NCBI GenBank assembly: GCA_021648465.1
Contig: JAKISR010000022.1
Location: 1-32,197 of the forward strand
Length of the DNA: 32,197 nt
Direction of reading: 5' to 3'
Origin: Sulfurimonas sp.
Lineage (GTDB): Bacteria > Campylobacterota > Campylobacteria > Campylobacterales > Sulfurimonadaceae
Shown: positions 25,095-32,197 of the stretch, one piece after another
Position numbering within the stretch: position 1 is the first letter of the stretch
Layout of the letters: every line of letters begins with the position of its first letter
Translations under genes and position numbers: made by a program
The notes under the pieces: generated by a model
The model's database searches: none
Told to the model about the DNA's origin: nothing
The model's input: only the letters and a program-made list of their open reading frames with translations

Positions 25095-25664
25095 ATGATT
25101 TTAATGGTAGATAATTATGATAGCTTCACTTATAATATTGTTCAGTACTGTAGAGAACTAGGTGCCGATTTAAAAATTATTAGAAATGATGAGATGAGTA
25201 TAAATGAAATAGAAGCTCTAGGACCAGAAAAAATAATTATCTCTCCTGGCCCAGCATCTCCAGATGAAGCAGGAATTACTTTAGAAGTGATAGAGTATTT
25301 TAAAGATAAATTACCAATTTTAGGTATTTGTTTAGGACACCAAAGTATAGCTCAAGTTTTTGGAGCTGATATAATAAGAGCCACAAATATGATGCATGGT
25401 AAAACTTCTATTATGAAACAAAGTGAAGATTGTGTTATATTTAAAAATATACCACAGGAGTTTATAGCAACAAGATATCACTCACTTATAGTAGATAAAA
25501 ACTCACTTCCAAGTACTATAGAAGCAACTGCTTATAGTACAGATGACGATGAGATAATGGCATTAAAAATTAAAGATAAAGAGATATATGGTGTTCAGTT
25601 TCACCCTGAATCAATTATGAGTCAATATGGACATAAAATGATAGGAAATTTTTTAGAGATATGA
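25095..25664 (+). CDS. pabA: Glutamine amidotransferase subunit of aminodeoxychorismate/anthranilate synthase
   Basis: A 189-residue class I glutaminase that supplies ammonia to chorismate for p-aminobenzoate (folate) or anthranilate (tryptophan) synthesis. MVDNYDSFTYNIVQY and IIISPGPASPDEAG are typical. The nucleophile Cys79 is in GICLGHQ and H170/E172 in VQFHPES complete the triad. The residues MMHGKTS after the GHQ strand are the usual PabA/TrpG substrate loop. No trp genes or pabB lie next to it, so it may serve both pathways. The stop overlaps the start of the membrane glycosyltransferase (ATGA). Confidence 0.92.
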   Translation: MILMVDNYDSFTYNIVQYCRELGADLKIIRNDEMSINEIEALGPEKIIISPGPASPDEAGITLEVIEYFKDKLPILGICLGHQSIAQVFGADIIRATNMMHGKTSIMKQSEDCVIFKNIPQEFIATRYHSLIVDKNSLPSTIEATAYSTDDDEIMALKIKDKEIYGVQFHPESIMSQYGHKMIGNFLEI

Positions 25665-26854
25665 ATTATAGATACATCTTATTCTTTATTTTAGGATTAG
25701 ATGCACTTATTCTAATTATACAAACTGGGGAGTTATCTATCTCATACTATGAAGCATCTTTGCTTTATGGAGATTTTTCACCTTTACAATCTATTATAAA
25801 GTTATCTATATATATTTTTGGACAAAATGATTTTGCTCTTAGATTCCCAATGATATTTTTTCATGTTATGAGTGTTTTACTTTTATTTAAAATATCTGAA
25901 AAATATTTAAAATCTCAAAGAAATAGAGCTTGGCTTATATTAGTTTTTATTTTATTACCTGGAGTTATGAGCTCAGCTCTTATTGTTCATAGTGCCGGAT
26001 TTATTCTTTTTGGATTACTATTATATGTATATATATATGAAAATTATTCACATAAATACTTGTATCCATTATTGATTATTTATTTATTGGTTAATGAAGG
26101 TTTTATATATCTATTTTTAGCTTTAAGTATTTTTGCATTATATAAAAAAGAAAAAGTTTTTTTTATATTTAACTTAGTTTTATTTTTAATATCACTTATG
26201 CTTTATGGCATAGATACTCACGGATCACCAAAGGGATATTTTATAGATTCTATTGGTATATATGCGGCAATATTTACACCAATAATATTTATATATCTGT
26301 TTTATGTGCTTTATAGAAGATATTTAACAAAAGATTTTGATATATTATGGTTTATAGCTACTGTTGCTTTTGTCTTCTCACTTCTTTTATCATTTAGACA
26401 AAGAGTGAATTTAGAGTATTTTGCTCCATATTTAATGTTAGCCCTTCCATTGATGGCACAAACTTTTGAGCATTCATATAGAGTACGATTAAATCAATTT
26501 AAAAAAAGATATAGACTAATATTTATAGTCTCACTTTCTTTATTATTTATAAATAGTTCTGTTATCTTTTTTAATCAATATCTTTATTTAATAATTGAAA
26601 AACCAAAAAGGCATTTTTCGTATAAGATGCATGTTGCTAAAGAGTTGGCAGCTAAATTAAAAGAAAAAAATATAACATGTGTAAAAACTGATAAAAAAAT
26701 GTCAATAAGATTAAAGTATTATGGTGTAACTAAATGTAACAAATATCTACTGCAAAAGAATCAATTAAATACTGATAATAACAATAATGTAACAATAAGT
26801 TACAAAAATAGAGTTGTTTATTCTGCTCGTGTTACAAAGTTAAACAAAAATTAA
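25661..26854 (+). CDS. GT-C type membrane glycosyltransferase (ArnT/PMT-like)
   Basis: A 397-residue polytopic membrane protein with about ten hydrophobic helices up to residue 315 and a soluble C-terminal tail (about 320-397). The first loop has an acidic site (ISYYEASLLYGDFSPLQSII) followed by FALRFPMIFFHVMSVLLLF, the pattern of lipid-sugar-dependent GT-C enzymes (ArnT, PMT, family 39). These transfer sugars from polyprenyl phosphate on the outer side of the inner membrane. Acceptor and sugar are unknown. It is translationally coupled to pabA through an ATGA overlap, though no functional link is obvious. Confidence 0.75.
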   Translation: MNYRYILFFILGLDALILIIQTGELSISYYEASLLYGDFSPLQSIIKLSIYIFGQNDFALRFPMIFFHVMSVLLLFKISEKYLKSQRNRAWLILVFILLPGVMSSALIVHSAGFILFGLLLYVYIYENYSHKYLYPLLIIYLLVNEGFIYLFLALSIFALYKKEKVFFIFNLVLFLISLMLYGIDTHGSPKGYFIDSIGIYAAIFTPIIFIYLFYVLYRRYLTKDFDILWFIATVAFVFSLLLSFRQRVNLEYFAPYLMLALPLMAQTFEHSYRVRLNQFKKRYRLIFIVSLSLLFINSSVIFFNQYLYLIIEKPKRHFSYKMHVAKELAAKLKEKNITCVKTDKKMSIRLKYYGVTKCNKYLLQKNQLNTDNNNNVTISYKNRVVYSARVTKLNKN

Positions 26855-26906
26855 ATCTATTTGATTTTTGAGTGTGTTAAACAGTATTAAATTAATTAAG
26901 ATACGA

Positions 26907-26912
26907 TATAAT
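26907..26912 (+). promoter_or_regulatory. Predicted -10 box of the aclBA operon
   Basis: TATAAT preceded by ACGA, 30 bases before the aclB start, with ribosome site GGGAG (26931-26935) six bases before the ATG. No consensus -35 is seen. An AT-rich tract lies upstream. Confidence 0.55.
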
Positions 26913-26941
26913 TTCGTAAATTAATACACAGGGAGTTGCAA

Positions 26942-28279
26942 ATGGCTCAAAAAGCGATTAGAGAATTTGACGCAAAATCAATTTTAGCAAAACATTGGGA
27001 TAAGTATTTTCCAGACTTTACTTATGCTTATGAAACTGTAATGGTTCAAAATGGATCAGAATTAAAGGAAGCTGCAAAAGACAAGACGTGGTTAAAAGAT
27101 AAATCACTTGTCGCTAAACCAGATATGTTATTTGGAAAACGTGGTAAAAATGATTTAGTACTTTTTAGAGATAAAAAGCCAGGTGATGTTTCTTTAGAGA
27201 AAGCTGCTAGTTGGATTGATGATAAGTCGTCTTCTAAGCAATCAGTTTATTTTTCATTTGATGGCGATACTCCAACAGGTGATGCAAGTGTAGACATGCT
27301 TACTCACTTTATTGTTGAGCCATTTACTCCACATAAACAAGAAGAAGAATATTATATTTCTGCAACTTGTGTTGGTGATGATGACATGCTTTATATGTCT
27401 GCTGAGGGTGGAATGGAAGTTGAAGAAGGTTGGGATGAAAAAGTTACTGAAGTAGCATTCAAAATTACTGATACTGAAGCTGCTATTGCTAAAAAAATTA
27501 AAGCAAATATTCCTAAAGATGTAGCTAAAGCTGATAAAGATGCTTTTGGAGAATTTGCAATTGGTTTCTTTAAAGCATACAGAGAGCTAAATTTTGCATA
27601 TTTAGAGATTAATCCATTTGTAATGCAAGGTAAAAAGATAGAGCTTTTAGACATGGTTGCAAAACTTGATGATACCGCTGGTTTTATGATGGTTGATGAG
27701 TGGGGTTCTGTTGAGTACCCTACTGCTTTTGGAATGGAAGCTAAATCTCCAGAAGTTATTGCAGTTGAAGAAGCTGATGCTAAAACTGGTGCTTCACTAA
27801 AGCTTACATTACTTAAACCAGAAGCTAGAATCTGGACCATGGTTGCTGGTGGTGGTGCTTCAGTTGTTTATGCTGATACTATTGCTGATATGGCAGGCAT
27901 TGAAGATCTTGCTAACTATGGTGAGTATTCTGGTGGTCCAACTACTGGTGAGACTAAATTTTACGCTGAAACTCTACTTGACTTAATGACAAGAGAAAAA
28001 GATCCTAGTGGTCGTGGTAAAGTTATGATTATTGGTGGAGCTATTGCAAACTTTACAGATGTTGCTAAAACATTTACAGGTATTATTCAAGCATTTGAGA
28101 TATATGCTGATAAAATGAAAGAAATTGATCTTAAAATTTATGTTCGCCGTGGTGGACCTAACTATGAAAAAGGTCTTAAAGATATCAAAGAAGCTGCAGA
28201 TAGATTAGGTTTATATATTGAAGTTTATGGGCCAGAAACACATGTTACTGACATCGTTCGTATGGCATTAGAGAAGTAA
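26942..28279 (+). CDS. aclB: ATP-citrate lyase, small (beta) subunit
   Basis: A 445-residue subunit of ATP-citrate lyase, which cleaves citrate to acetyl-CoA and oxaloacetate with ATP and CoA, a key step of the reductive TCA cycle. The protein starts MAQKAIREFDAKSILAKHW and has an ATP-grasp/succinyl-CoA-synthetase-beta-like part (LVAKPDMLFGKRGKNDL, FAYLEINPFVM). A citrate-binding flavodoxin-like part (IWTMVAGGGASVVYADTIAD, NYGEYSGGPTTGETKFYA) follows. I start at ATG 26942, placed by GGGAG; a TTG two codons upstream is unlikely. The large subunit follows nine bases after the stop. Codon use is less AT-rich than in the signalling cluster, as for a highly expressed gene. Confidence 0.95.
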   Translation: MAQKAIREFDAKSILAKHWDKYFPDFTYAYETVMVQNGSELKEAAKDKTWLKDKSLVAKPDMLFGKRGKNDLVLFRDKKPGDVSLEKAASWIDDKSSSKQSVYFSFDGDTPTGDASVDMLTHFIVEPFTPHKQEEEYYISATCVGDDDMLYMSAEGGMEVEEGWDEKVTEVAFKITDTEAAIAKKIKANIPKDVAKADKDAFGEFAIGFFKAYRELNFAYLEINPFVMQGKKIELLDMVAKLDDTAGFMMVDEWGSVEYPTAFGMEAKSPEVIAVEEADAKTGASLKLTLLKPEARIWTMVAGGGASVVYADTIADMAGIEDLANYGEYSGGPTTGETKFYAETLLDLMTREKDPSGRGKVMIIGGAIANFTDVAKTFTGIIQAFEIYADKMKEIDLKIYVRRGGPNYEKGLKDIKEAADRLGLYIEVYGPETHVTDIVRMALEK

Positions 28280-28288
28280 GGGGAAAAG

Positions 28289-30106
28289 ATGGCACAACAA
28301 TTATTTACTAGAGATACACAAGCAATTTTTTGGAATAACAACAAAACTGCAATCCAAAGAATGCTTGACTATGACTATACGATTAAAAGAGAAACACCAT
28401 CAGTTGCAGCAATTGTAGCTCCAACAAGTGGAAATAAGTTTGAAAAATTCTTTTTTGGACCAGATGAAGTGATGATTCCACTTTTTAAAACTACTGCAGA
28501 TGCTAAAGCTGCTCAGCCTCAAGCTGATGCTCTTTTAAACTTTGCTTCTTTTAGAACTGCTTATGATGTAACTATGGAAGCTTTAAACCTTGGTGGTTTT
28601 AAATCAATTATGATTACAGCAGAGGGAATTCCTGAAAGACTTGCTCGTGGTATGAATGAGTTTGCAAGATCAAAAGGTGTTATTGTAATTGGACCAGCTA
28701 CTGTTGGTGCTATTACTCCTGGTGCATTTAAAATTGCAAACATTGGTGGAACAATTGAAAATATTGTAAATTCTAAACTACATCGTGCAGGTTCTTGTGG
28801 ATTAGTTACTCGTTCAGGTGGTTTATTTAACGAGCTATCAAATATTATCTCTATCAATGCTGATGGTATTGCTGAGGGTGTTGCAATTGGTGGAGACAGA
28901 TTCGTTGGATCTGTTTTTATTGATAACCTTCTTAGAATGGAACAAAATCCTAATGTAAAGTACATGTTACTATTAGGTGAAGTTGGTGGAGTTGAAGAGT
29001 ATAAAGTTATCGAAGCTATAAAAGCTGGTAAATTAACTAAACCAATTATTGCATGGTGTATTGGTACAATTGCTAAGTATTATGATTCTGGTGTTCAGTT
29101 TGGTCATGCAGGTGCATCTGCAAATGATGAGAGAGAAACAGCTGATGCTAAAAATGCAGCAATGAGAAAAGCTGGAATTCATGTTCCAGGTTCATTTAAT
29201 GATATTCCTGAAATTATTTCTGCTGTTTATCATGATTTACATGCTCAAGGTATTATTAAAGATATTAAAGAGCCACATATGAACATTTGCCCTAAAATTA
29301 GAAGAAGTAAAGAGTTTATTTGTACCATCTCTGATGATAGAGGTGATGAAGCTACATATGCAGGTTTTCCAATCTCTTCTGTTGCTACTCCTGATACTGG
29401 CAAAGGTATTGGCGATGTTATTTCACTTCTATGGTTCAAAAAGCAATATCCAAAATGGGCAACTGATTTTATTGAAACAGTATTAAAAACTGTTGCTGAT
29501 CATGGTCCTGCTGTAAGTGGAGCTCACAATGCAAAAGTAACTGCTCGTGCTGGAAAATCAGTTGTTGAATCTCTTGTAACCGGTTTATTAACAATTGGTC
29601 CAAGATTTGGAGGTGCTATTGATGGTGCTGCTAAATATTTCAAATATGCAGACGATAATGGCCTAGACCCAAAAGCTTTCTTAAAATATATGAAAGGTGA
29701 GGGTGTTCCAATTCCAGGAATTGGTCATCGTATCAAATCACTTAAAAATCCAGATTTAAGAGTTACGGGACTTATGAACTATGCAACTGAGCATTTCCCA
29801 TCAACTCCACTTCTTGATTATGCAAGAACTGTTGAGCAATTAACAACATCTAAAAAAGAGAATTTAATTCTTAATGTTGATGGTACAATTGGCATCTTGA
29901 TGGTAGATATGTGGAGAGCATTAGGTTACTCAGAAAAAGAGATAAATGAATTTATTGAATCTGGTACTCTAAATGCATTTTTTATAGTTGGCCGTTCAAT
30001 AGGTTTCATCGGTCATGTACTTGATGAAAAACGCCTTGCAATGCCAATGTATAGACATCCAATGGATGATATTCTTTATGATGTTCCTGTAGCTGAGAAG
30101 ATATAA
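28289..30106 (+). CDS. aclA: ATP-citrate lyase, large (alpha) subunit
   Basis: A 605-residue partner of AclB. The N-terminal part resembles the succinyl-CoA synthetase alpha subunit (IVIGPATVGAITPGAFKIAN, GLVTRSGGLFNELSNII). It carries the phospho-accepting H273 in QFGHAGASAND. From about residue 365 a citrate-synthase-like domain follows (GPAVSGAHNAKVTARAGKSV, FGGAIDGAAKYF, GEGVPIPGIGHRIKS), ending near MPMYRHPMDDILYDV. The fusion of the two halves is normal for the bacterial AclA form. Ribosome site GGGGA precedes the ATG, and a strong hairpin terminator follows ten bases after the stop. Confidence 0.96.
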   Translation: MAQQLFTRDTQAIFWNNNKTAIQRMLDYDYTIKRETPSVAAIVAPTSGNKFEKFFFGPDEVMIPLFKTTADAKAAQPQADALLNFASFRTAYDVTMEALNLGGFKSIMITAEGIPERLARGMNEFARSKGVIVIGPATVGAITPGAFKIANIGGTIENIVNSKLHRAGSCGLVTRSGGLFNELSNIISINADGIAEGVAIGGDRFVGSVFIDNLLRMEQNPNVKYMLLLGEVGGVEEYKVIEAIKAGKLTKPIIAWCIGTIAKYYDSGVQFGHAGASANDERETADAKNAAMRKAGIHVPGSFNDIPEIISAVYHDLHAQGIIKDIKEPHMNICPKIRRSKEFICTISDDRGDEATYAGFPISSVATPDTGKGIGDVISLLWFKKQYPKWATDFIETVLKTVADHGPAVSGAHNAKVTARAGKSVVESLVTGLLTIGPRFGGAIDGAAKYFKYADDNGLDPKAFLKYMKGEGVPIPGIGHRIKSLKNPDLRVTGLMNYATEHFPSTPLLDYARTVEQLTTSKKENLILNVDGTIGILMVDMWRALGYSEKEINEFIESGTLNAFFIVGRSIGFIGHVLDEKRLAMPMYRHPMDDILYDVPVAEKI

Positions 30107-30116
30107 CTATTTTTTT

Positions 30117-30158
30117 GAATTTAAGAAGACTATTCTTCTTAAATTCTCCTTTCTTTTA
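30117..30158 (+). terminator. Intrinsic terminator of aclBA
   Basis: Perfect 13-base-pair stem GAATTTAAGAAGA / TCTTCTTAAATTC (30117-30129 and 30134-30146) with a CTAT loop, followed by a T-rich tract (CCTTTCTTTT). It is preceded by a run of seven T. On the minus strand the preceding run would give a run of A, so it may act in both directions, though no minus gene ends here. Confidence 0.85.
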
Positions 30159-30194
30159 CAAATAACCCTTTACCTCAATAATTCCATACCGAAT

Positions 30195-30222
30195 TAGACA
30201 ACAAGCCAACTTGCTCTATAAT
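30195..30222 (+). promoter_or_regulatory. rRNA-promoter-like promoter after aclA
   Basis: TAGACA (30195-30200), 16 bases, TATAAT (30217-30222). It shares GACAACAA after the -35 start and CTCTATAATT around the -10 with the rrn promoter at 31283-31311. That resemblance suggests a strong, growth-linked promoter for the leader and pilin gene or for a small RNA beginning near 30229. Confidence 0.65.
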
Positions 30223-30227
30223 TAGGT

Positions 30228-30423
30228 ATTTATAAGCGAAAAAGTCACATTCAATGTTTTCACCCAACGGGTGTAACTTTTTCAAAAACGAGAGATAATT
30301 ATAGTGCAAACAACATTAAATTTCGACTTAATTAAAAAACAATGGAGTCAAAAATATGTAACAAATAATTTATAGCCTAATTAGGTGCCTCTGGATTTAA
30401 AAAAAGATGTGCTTTTTATAAAT
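30228..30423 (+). ncRNA. Candidate structured RNA or long leader (unassigned)
   Basis: No convincing protein gene fills this stretch. ATTTATAAGC (30228-30237), at the predicted transcription start, can pair with GCTTTTTATAAAT (30411-30423), closing an RNA of about 195 bases. Inside the 5' part is a compact three-way junction. The outer stem is GAAAAAGT (30238-30245) with ACTTTTTC (30276-30283), enclosing ACAT-TCA-ATGT (30247-30257) and CACCC-AAC-GGGTG (30261-30273). The second hairpin followed by TAACTTTTT could also serve as a weak terminator. Length and end-pairing would fit a 6S-like RNA, but I recognise no conserved 6S sequence. A 23-codon frame from GTG 30304 to TAG 30375 lies within it. 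Confidence 0.35.
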
Positions 30424-30437
30424 TTAGAGATGTGGAA

Positions 30438-30503
30438 ATGTTATGGAATTATTTGGGTTTAATAATATTTTTTATTTTCACTTCTTTTTGGATATACTTA
30501 TAA
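30438..30503 (+). other. Short hydrophobic open frame (21 codons), possible small membrane peptide
   Basis: ATG-started frame encoding MLWNYLGLIIFFIFTSFWIYL, almost entirely one membrane helix. The frame is open upstream to 30381 but without a start. The ribosome site is weak (AGAG, nine bases off). AT-rich DNA easily gives such frames by chance; it is listed because it sits in the long leader between a strong promoter and the pilin gene. Confidence 0.2.
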
Positions 30504-30528
30504 AACAAACTTATTTGATTGGACTTGT

Positions 30529-31227
30529 ATGAAAAAAGCGTTTACTATGCTAGAACTTGTTTTTGTTATTGTTGTTATTGGTATTTTAGCAGCTACGATA
30601 ATACCAAACACAAGAACAAACCCACTTCAAGAAGCAGCTCTTCAAATAGTATCAGATATACAATATACACAACATTTGGCTATGGTTGATGATAGATACG
30701 ACGCAAATAATTTACATTCAACATTAAATATACCAATATGGTATAGAGAAAGATGGCAAATTCTTTTTAGCGCTAATGGAGGTTCTGGCAATGTAATGGG
30801 TTATACGATTTTTTCAGATACTGCAGGAGATAGTGCAGGTAACCCAGATGCAACAGAAATTGCACAAAATCCTTCTAATTCAAGTGAATTAATGACAGGT
30901 GGTATTAATTCACTTGATGTTACTTTGGATATTGATAATGCTGGTTTTGTTGGTATGAATAAATTAAATCTTGAAAGATCTTATGGTGTTGATGTAGAAT
31001 TTGATAACACATGTAGAAATACAGGAAGTAGAAGAATAGCATTCGATCATATAGGAAGACCAATAAAAGGTAATTTGACTTCAAATTTAAATGCATACGA
31101 TGACAATGATTTAATAGAAGTTGATTGTGATATAACGTTAACACATGTAACTGGAGACACACTTTTAATTAGAGTTCATAGAGAAACAGGGTATGTTTGT
31201 ATATTAGATGCAGGCAATTGTATATAA
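30529..31227 (+). CDS. Type IV pilin-like protein (prepilin / pseudopilin)
   Basis: A 232-residue protein with a class III prepilin signal: short basic leader MKKA, then FTMLELVFVIVVIGILAATI, the hydrophobic helix with Glu5 used in filament assembly. Cleavage and N-methylation by a prepilin peptidase would occur before Phe; the -1 residue is Ala rather than the common Gly. The rest is a globular head with four cysteines (NTCRN, VDCDI, GYVCIL, GNCI), able to form two disulfides. Length suggests a minor pilin or type II secretion pseudopilin. No assembly genes lie nearby. It follows a long leader from an rrn-like promoter and ends just before the rRNA promoter. Confidence 0.85.
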   Translation: MKKAFTMLELVFVIVVIGILAATIIPNTRTNPLQEAALQIVSDIQYTQHLAMVDDRYDANNLHSTLNIPIWYRERWQILFSANGGSGNVMGYTIFSDTAGDSAGNPDATEIAQNPSNSSELMTGGINSLDVTLDIDNAGFVGMNKLNLERSYGVDVEFDNTCRNTGSRRIAFDHIGRPIKGNLTSNLNAYDDNDLIEVDCDITLTHVTGDTLLIRVHRETGYVCILDAGNCI

Positions 31228-31282
31228 TATAATTCAAAAATATTTTATAAATAAAAACTTTTCAAATTCTTCAAAAAAATCA

Positions 31283-31311
31283 TTGACAACAAAGCAAGAT
31301 TTCTCTATAAT
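31283..31311 (+). promoter_or_regulatory. Ribosomal RNA operon promoter
   Basis: Exact consensus TTGACA (31283-31288) and TATAAT (31306-31311) with the ideal 17-base spacer, about 490 bases before the 16S 5' end. The transcript should start near 31318. Confidence 0.85.
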
Positions 31312-31317
31312 TCCCAT

Positions 31318-31800
31318 CCACAAACAGACACTAGTTTAAAGATTAGAGTAGAGGTACTTCGAGTTGAGGTAATTAATATGTTTGAGATCATTGAAAACTA
31401 AGCAAGTAAATAGACGATAAGACTAACAATTAAGTTAGGTTTAAAAGTCAATAAGAAAGTTTACTTAGAAATAACTAATAAAACAACAACCGTCTATTCT
31501 ATTTTGGTCTATAGCAATATAGATACCCAAATAGTAATAGATACTATACAAAAACAAGGAGACCGCTTTTAGCGTAAGCTAAAATGTTTCTTTAGAAAAA
31601 GTCCACTAACCGTTCACGCAGTTAGTGGCAAACAAAGCCAATGATTTTATAATCTTGGGCAAAAGATCAGTAATGCACAGTAATGTGTTCTTTACATGAT
31701 GAGGAATCTACTTGAACTAAATTTTGAAACTACTTGTTAGTTTCTAGCTTTAGTGATAGGAATTGAAGAGGGACTAGTCCCTCTTCAAGGAGACCAACAA
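31318..31800 (+). other. rRNA operon leader with processing and antitermination elements
   Basis: This 480-base stretch holds no protein gene. AATAGACG (31409-31416) pairs with CGTCTATT (31491-31498). TTTTAGC-GTAA-GCTAAAA is a hairpin at 31567-31584. CCACTAAC pairs with GTTAGTGG (31603-31628). A perfect 13-base-pair palindrome TTGAAGAGGGACT/AGTCCCTCTTCAA lies at 31763-31788 just before 16S. TGTTCTTTA (31686-31694) is a one-mismatch boxA (TGCTCTTTA), and CATTGAAAACTA near 31390 resembles boxA/spacer sequences of other rRNA operons. These fit NusB-type antitermination and RNase III maturation. I infer function from position. Confidence 0.6.

Positions 31801-32197
<397 letters not shown>

Noticed and set aside
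27391..27840. Minus-strand frame within aclB
   Set aside because: Mirror of a conserved enzyme gene; composition is what the complementary strand of Gly/Ala/Asp-rich codons gives.
30228..30423. tmRNA, SRP RNA or RNase P RNA in the aclA-pilin gap
   Set aside because: No tRNA-like CCA end or tag peptide, no SRP tetraloop helix sequence, and too short for RNase P.
31228..31800. tRNA genes in the rRNA leader
   Set aside because: No GGTTCGANTCC-type T-arm or cloverleaf could be found; hairpins there fit leader processing.

Overview
The window comes from a low-GC member of the Campylobacterota (Epsilonproteobacteria). Three things point there. The 16S rRNA 5' end (from about 31801) has the epsilonproteobacterial look. 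Gene order from about 18057 to 23175 (small protein, rsmD, flgI, flgJ, flgM, flgN, flgK) matches what I recall of Campylobacter jejuni Cj1460-Cj1466. The sensor kinases include one with the epsilon-type H-box IAHQWRQPL. The aclB-aclA pair (ATP-citrate lyase) implies an autotroph using the reductive TCA cycle, as in Sulfurimonas, Sulfuricurvum and some Arcobacteraceae. I cannot fix the genus by eye.

Layout. Bases 1-268 hold the tail of a MerR/HspR-type regulator, convergent with murA. Four further minus-strand genes (1627-7754) form a c-di-GMP block: a TonB-dependent receptor, a small periplasmic protein resembling YfiR, a membrane CHASE8-like/HAMP/PAS/GGDEF/EAL protein translationally coupled to it, and a second PAS-GGDEF protein that looks like a partial duplicate. 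The receptor reading frame is intact, but its start codon reads ATA where ATG is expected.

From 7855 to 18029 everything is on the plus strand and very AT-rich. First come three overlapping genes: an unknown protein, a four-helix membrane protein, and a degenerate DnaQ-like exonuclease. A phosphorelay cluster follows: an OmpR-type regulator without a standard start codon, a decayed receiver remnant, a large hybrid kinase (sensor-HAMP-GAF-coiled coil-HisKA-HATPase-REC-REC), a fused protein with an apparently dead CheB domain and an intact CheR methyltransferase, a REC-histidine kinase, and a REC protein with an unknown helical output. A tandem TGACAC repeat next to a consensus -10 box, followed by a dyad, lies upstream of the hybrid kinase.

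From 18057 to 23175 lies the conserved rsmD-flagellar block, with a sigma-54-type promoter before flgI and a sigma-28-type promoter before flgM. Then come a lone DppC/OppC-type permease, an AI-2E family membrane protein, pabA/trpG and a GT-C type membrane glycosyltransferase. The aclBA operon ends in a strong hairpin terminator. After it comes an rrn-like promoter with a structured, mostly non-coding leader, a type IV pilin-like protein, and an rRNA operon (consensus promoter, about 480-base leader, first about 400 bases of 16S rRNA). I see no tRNA gene, CRISPR array, insertion sequence or prophage.
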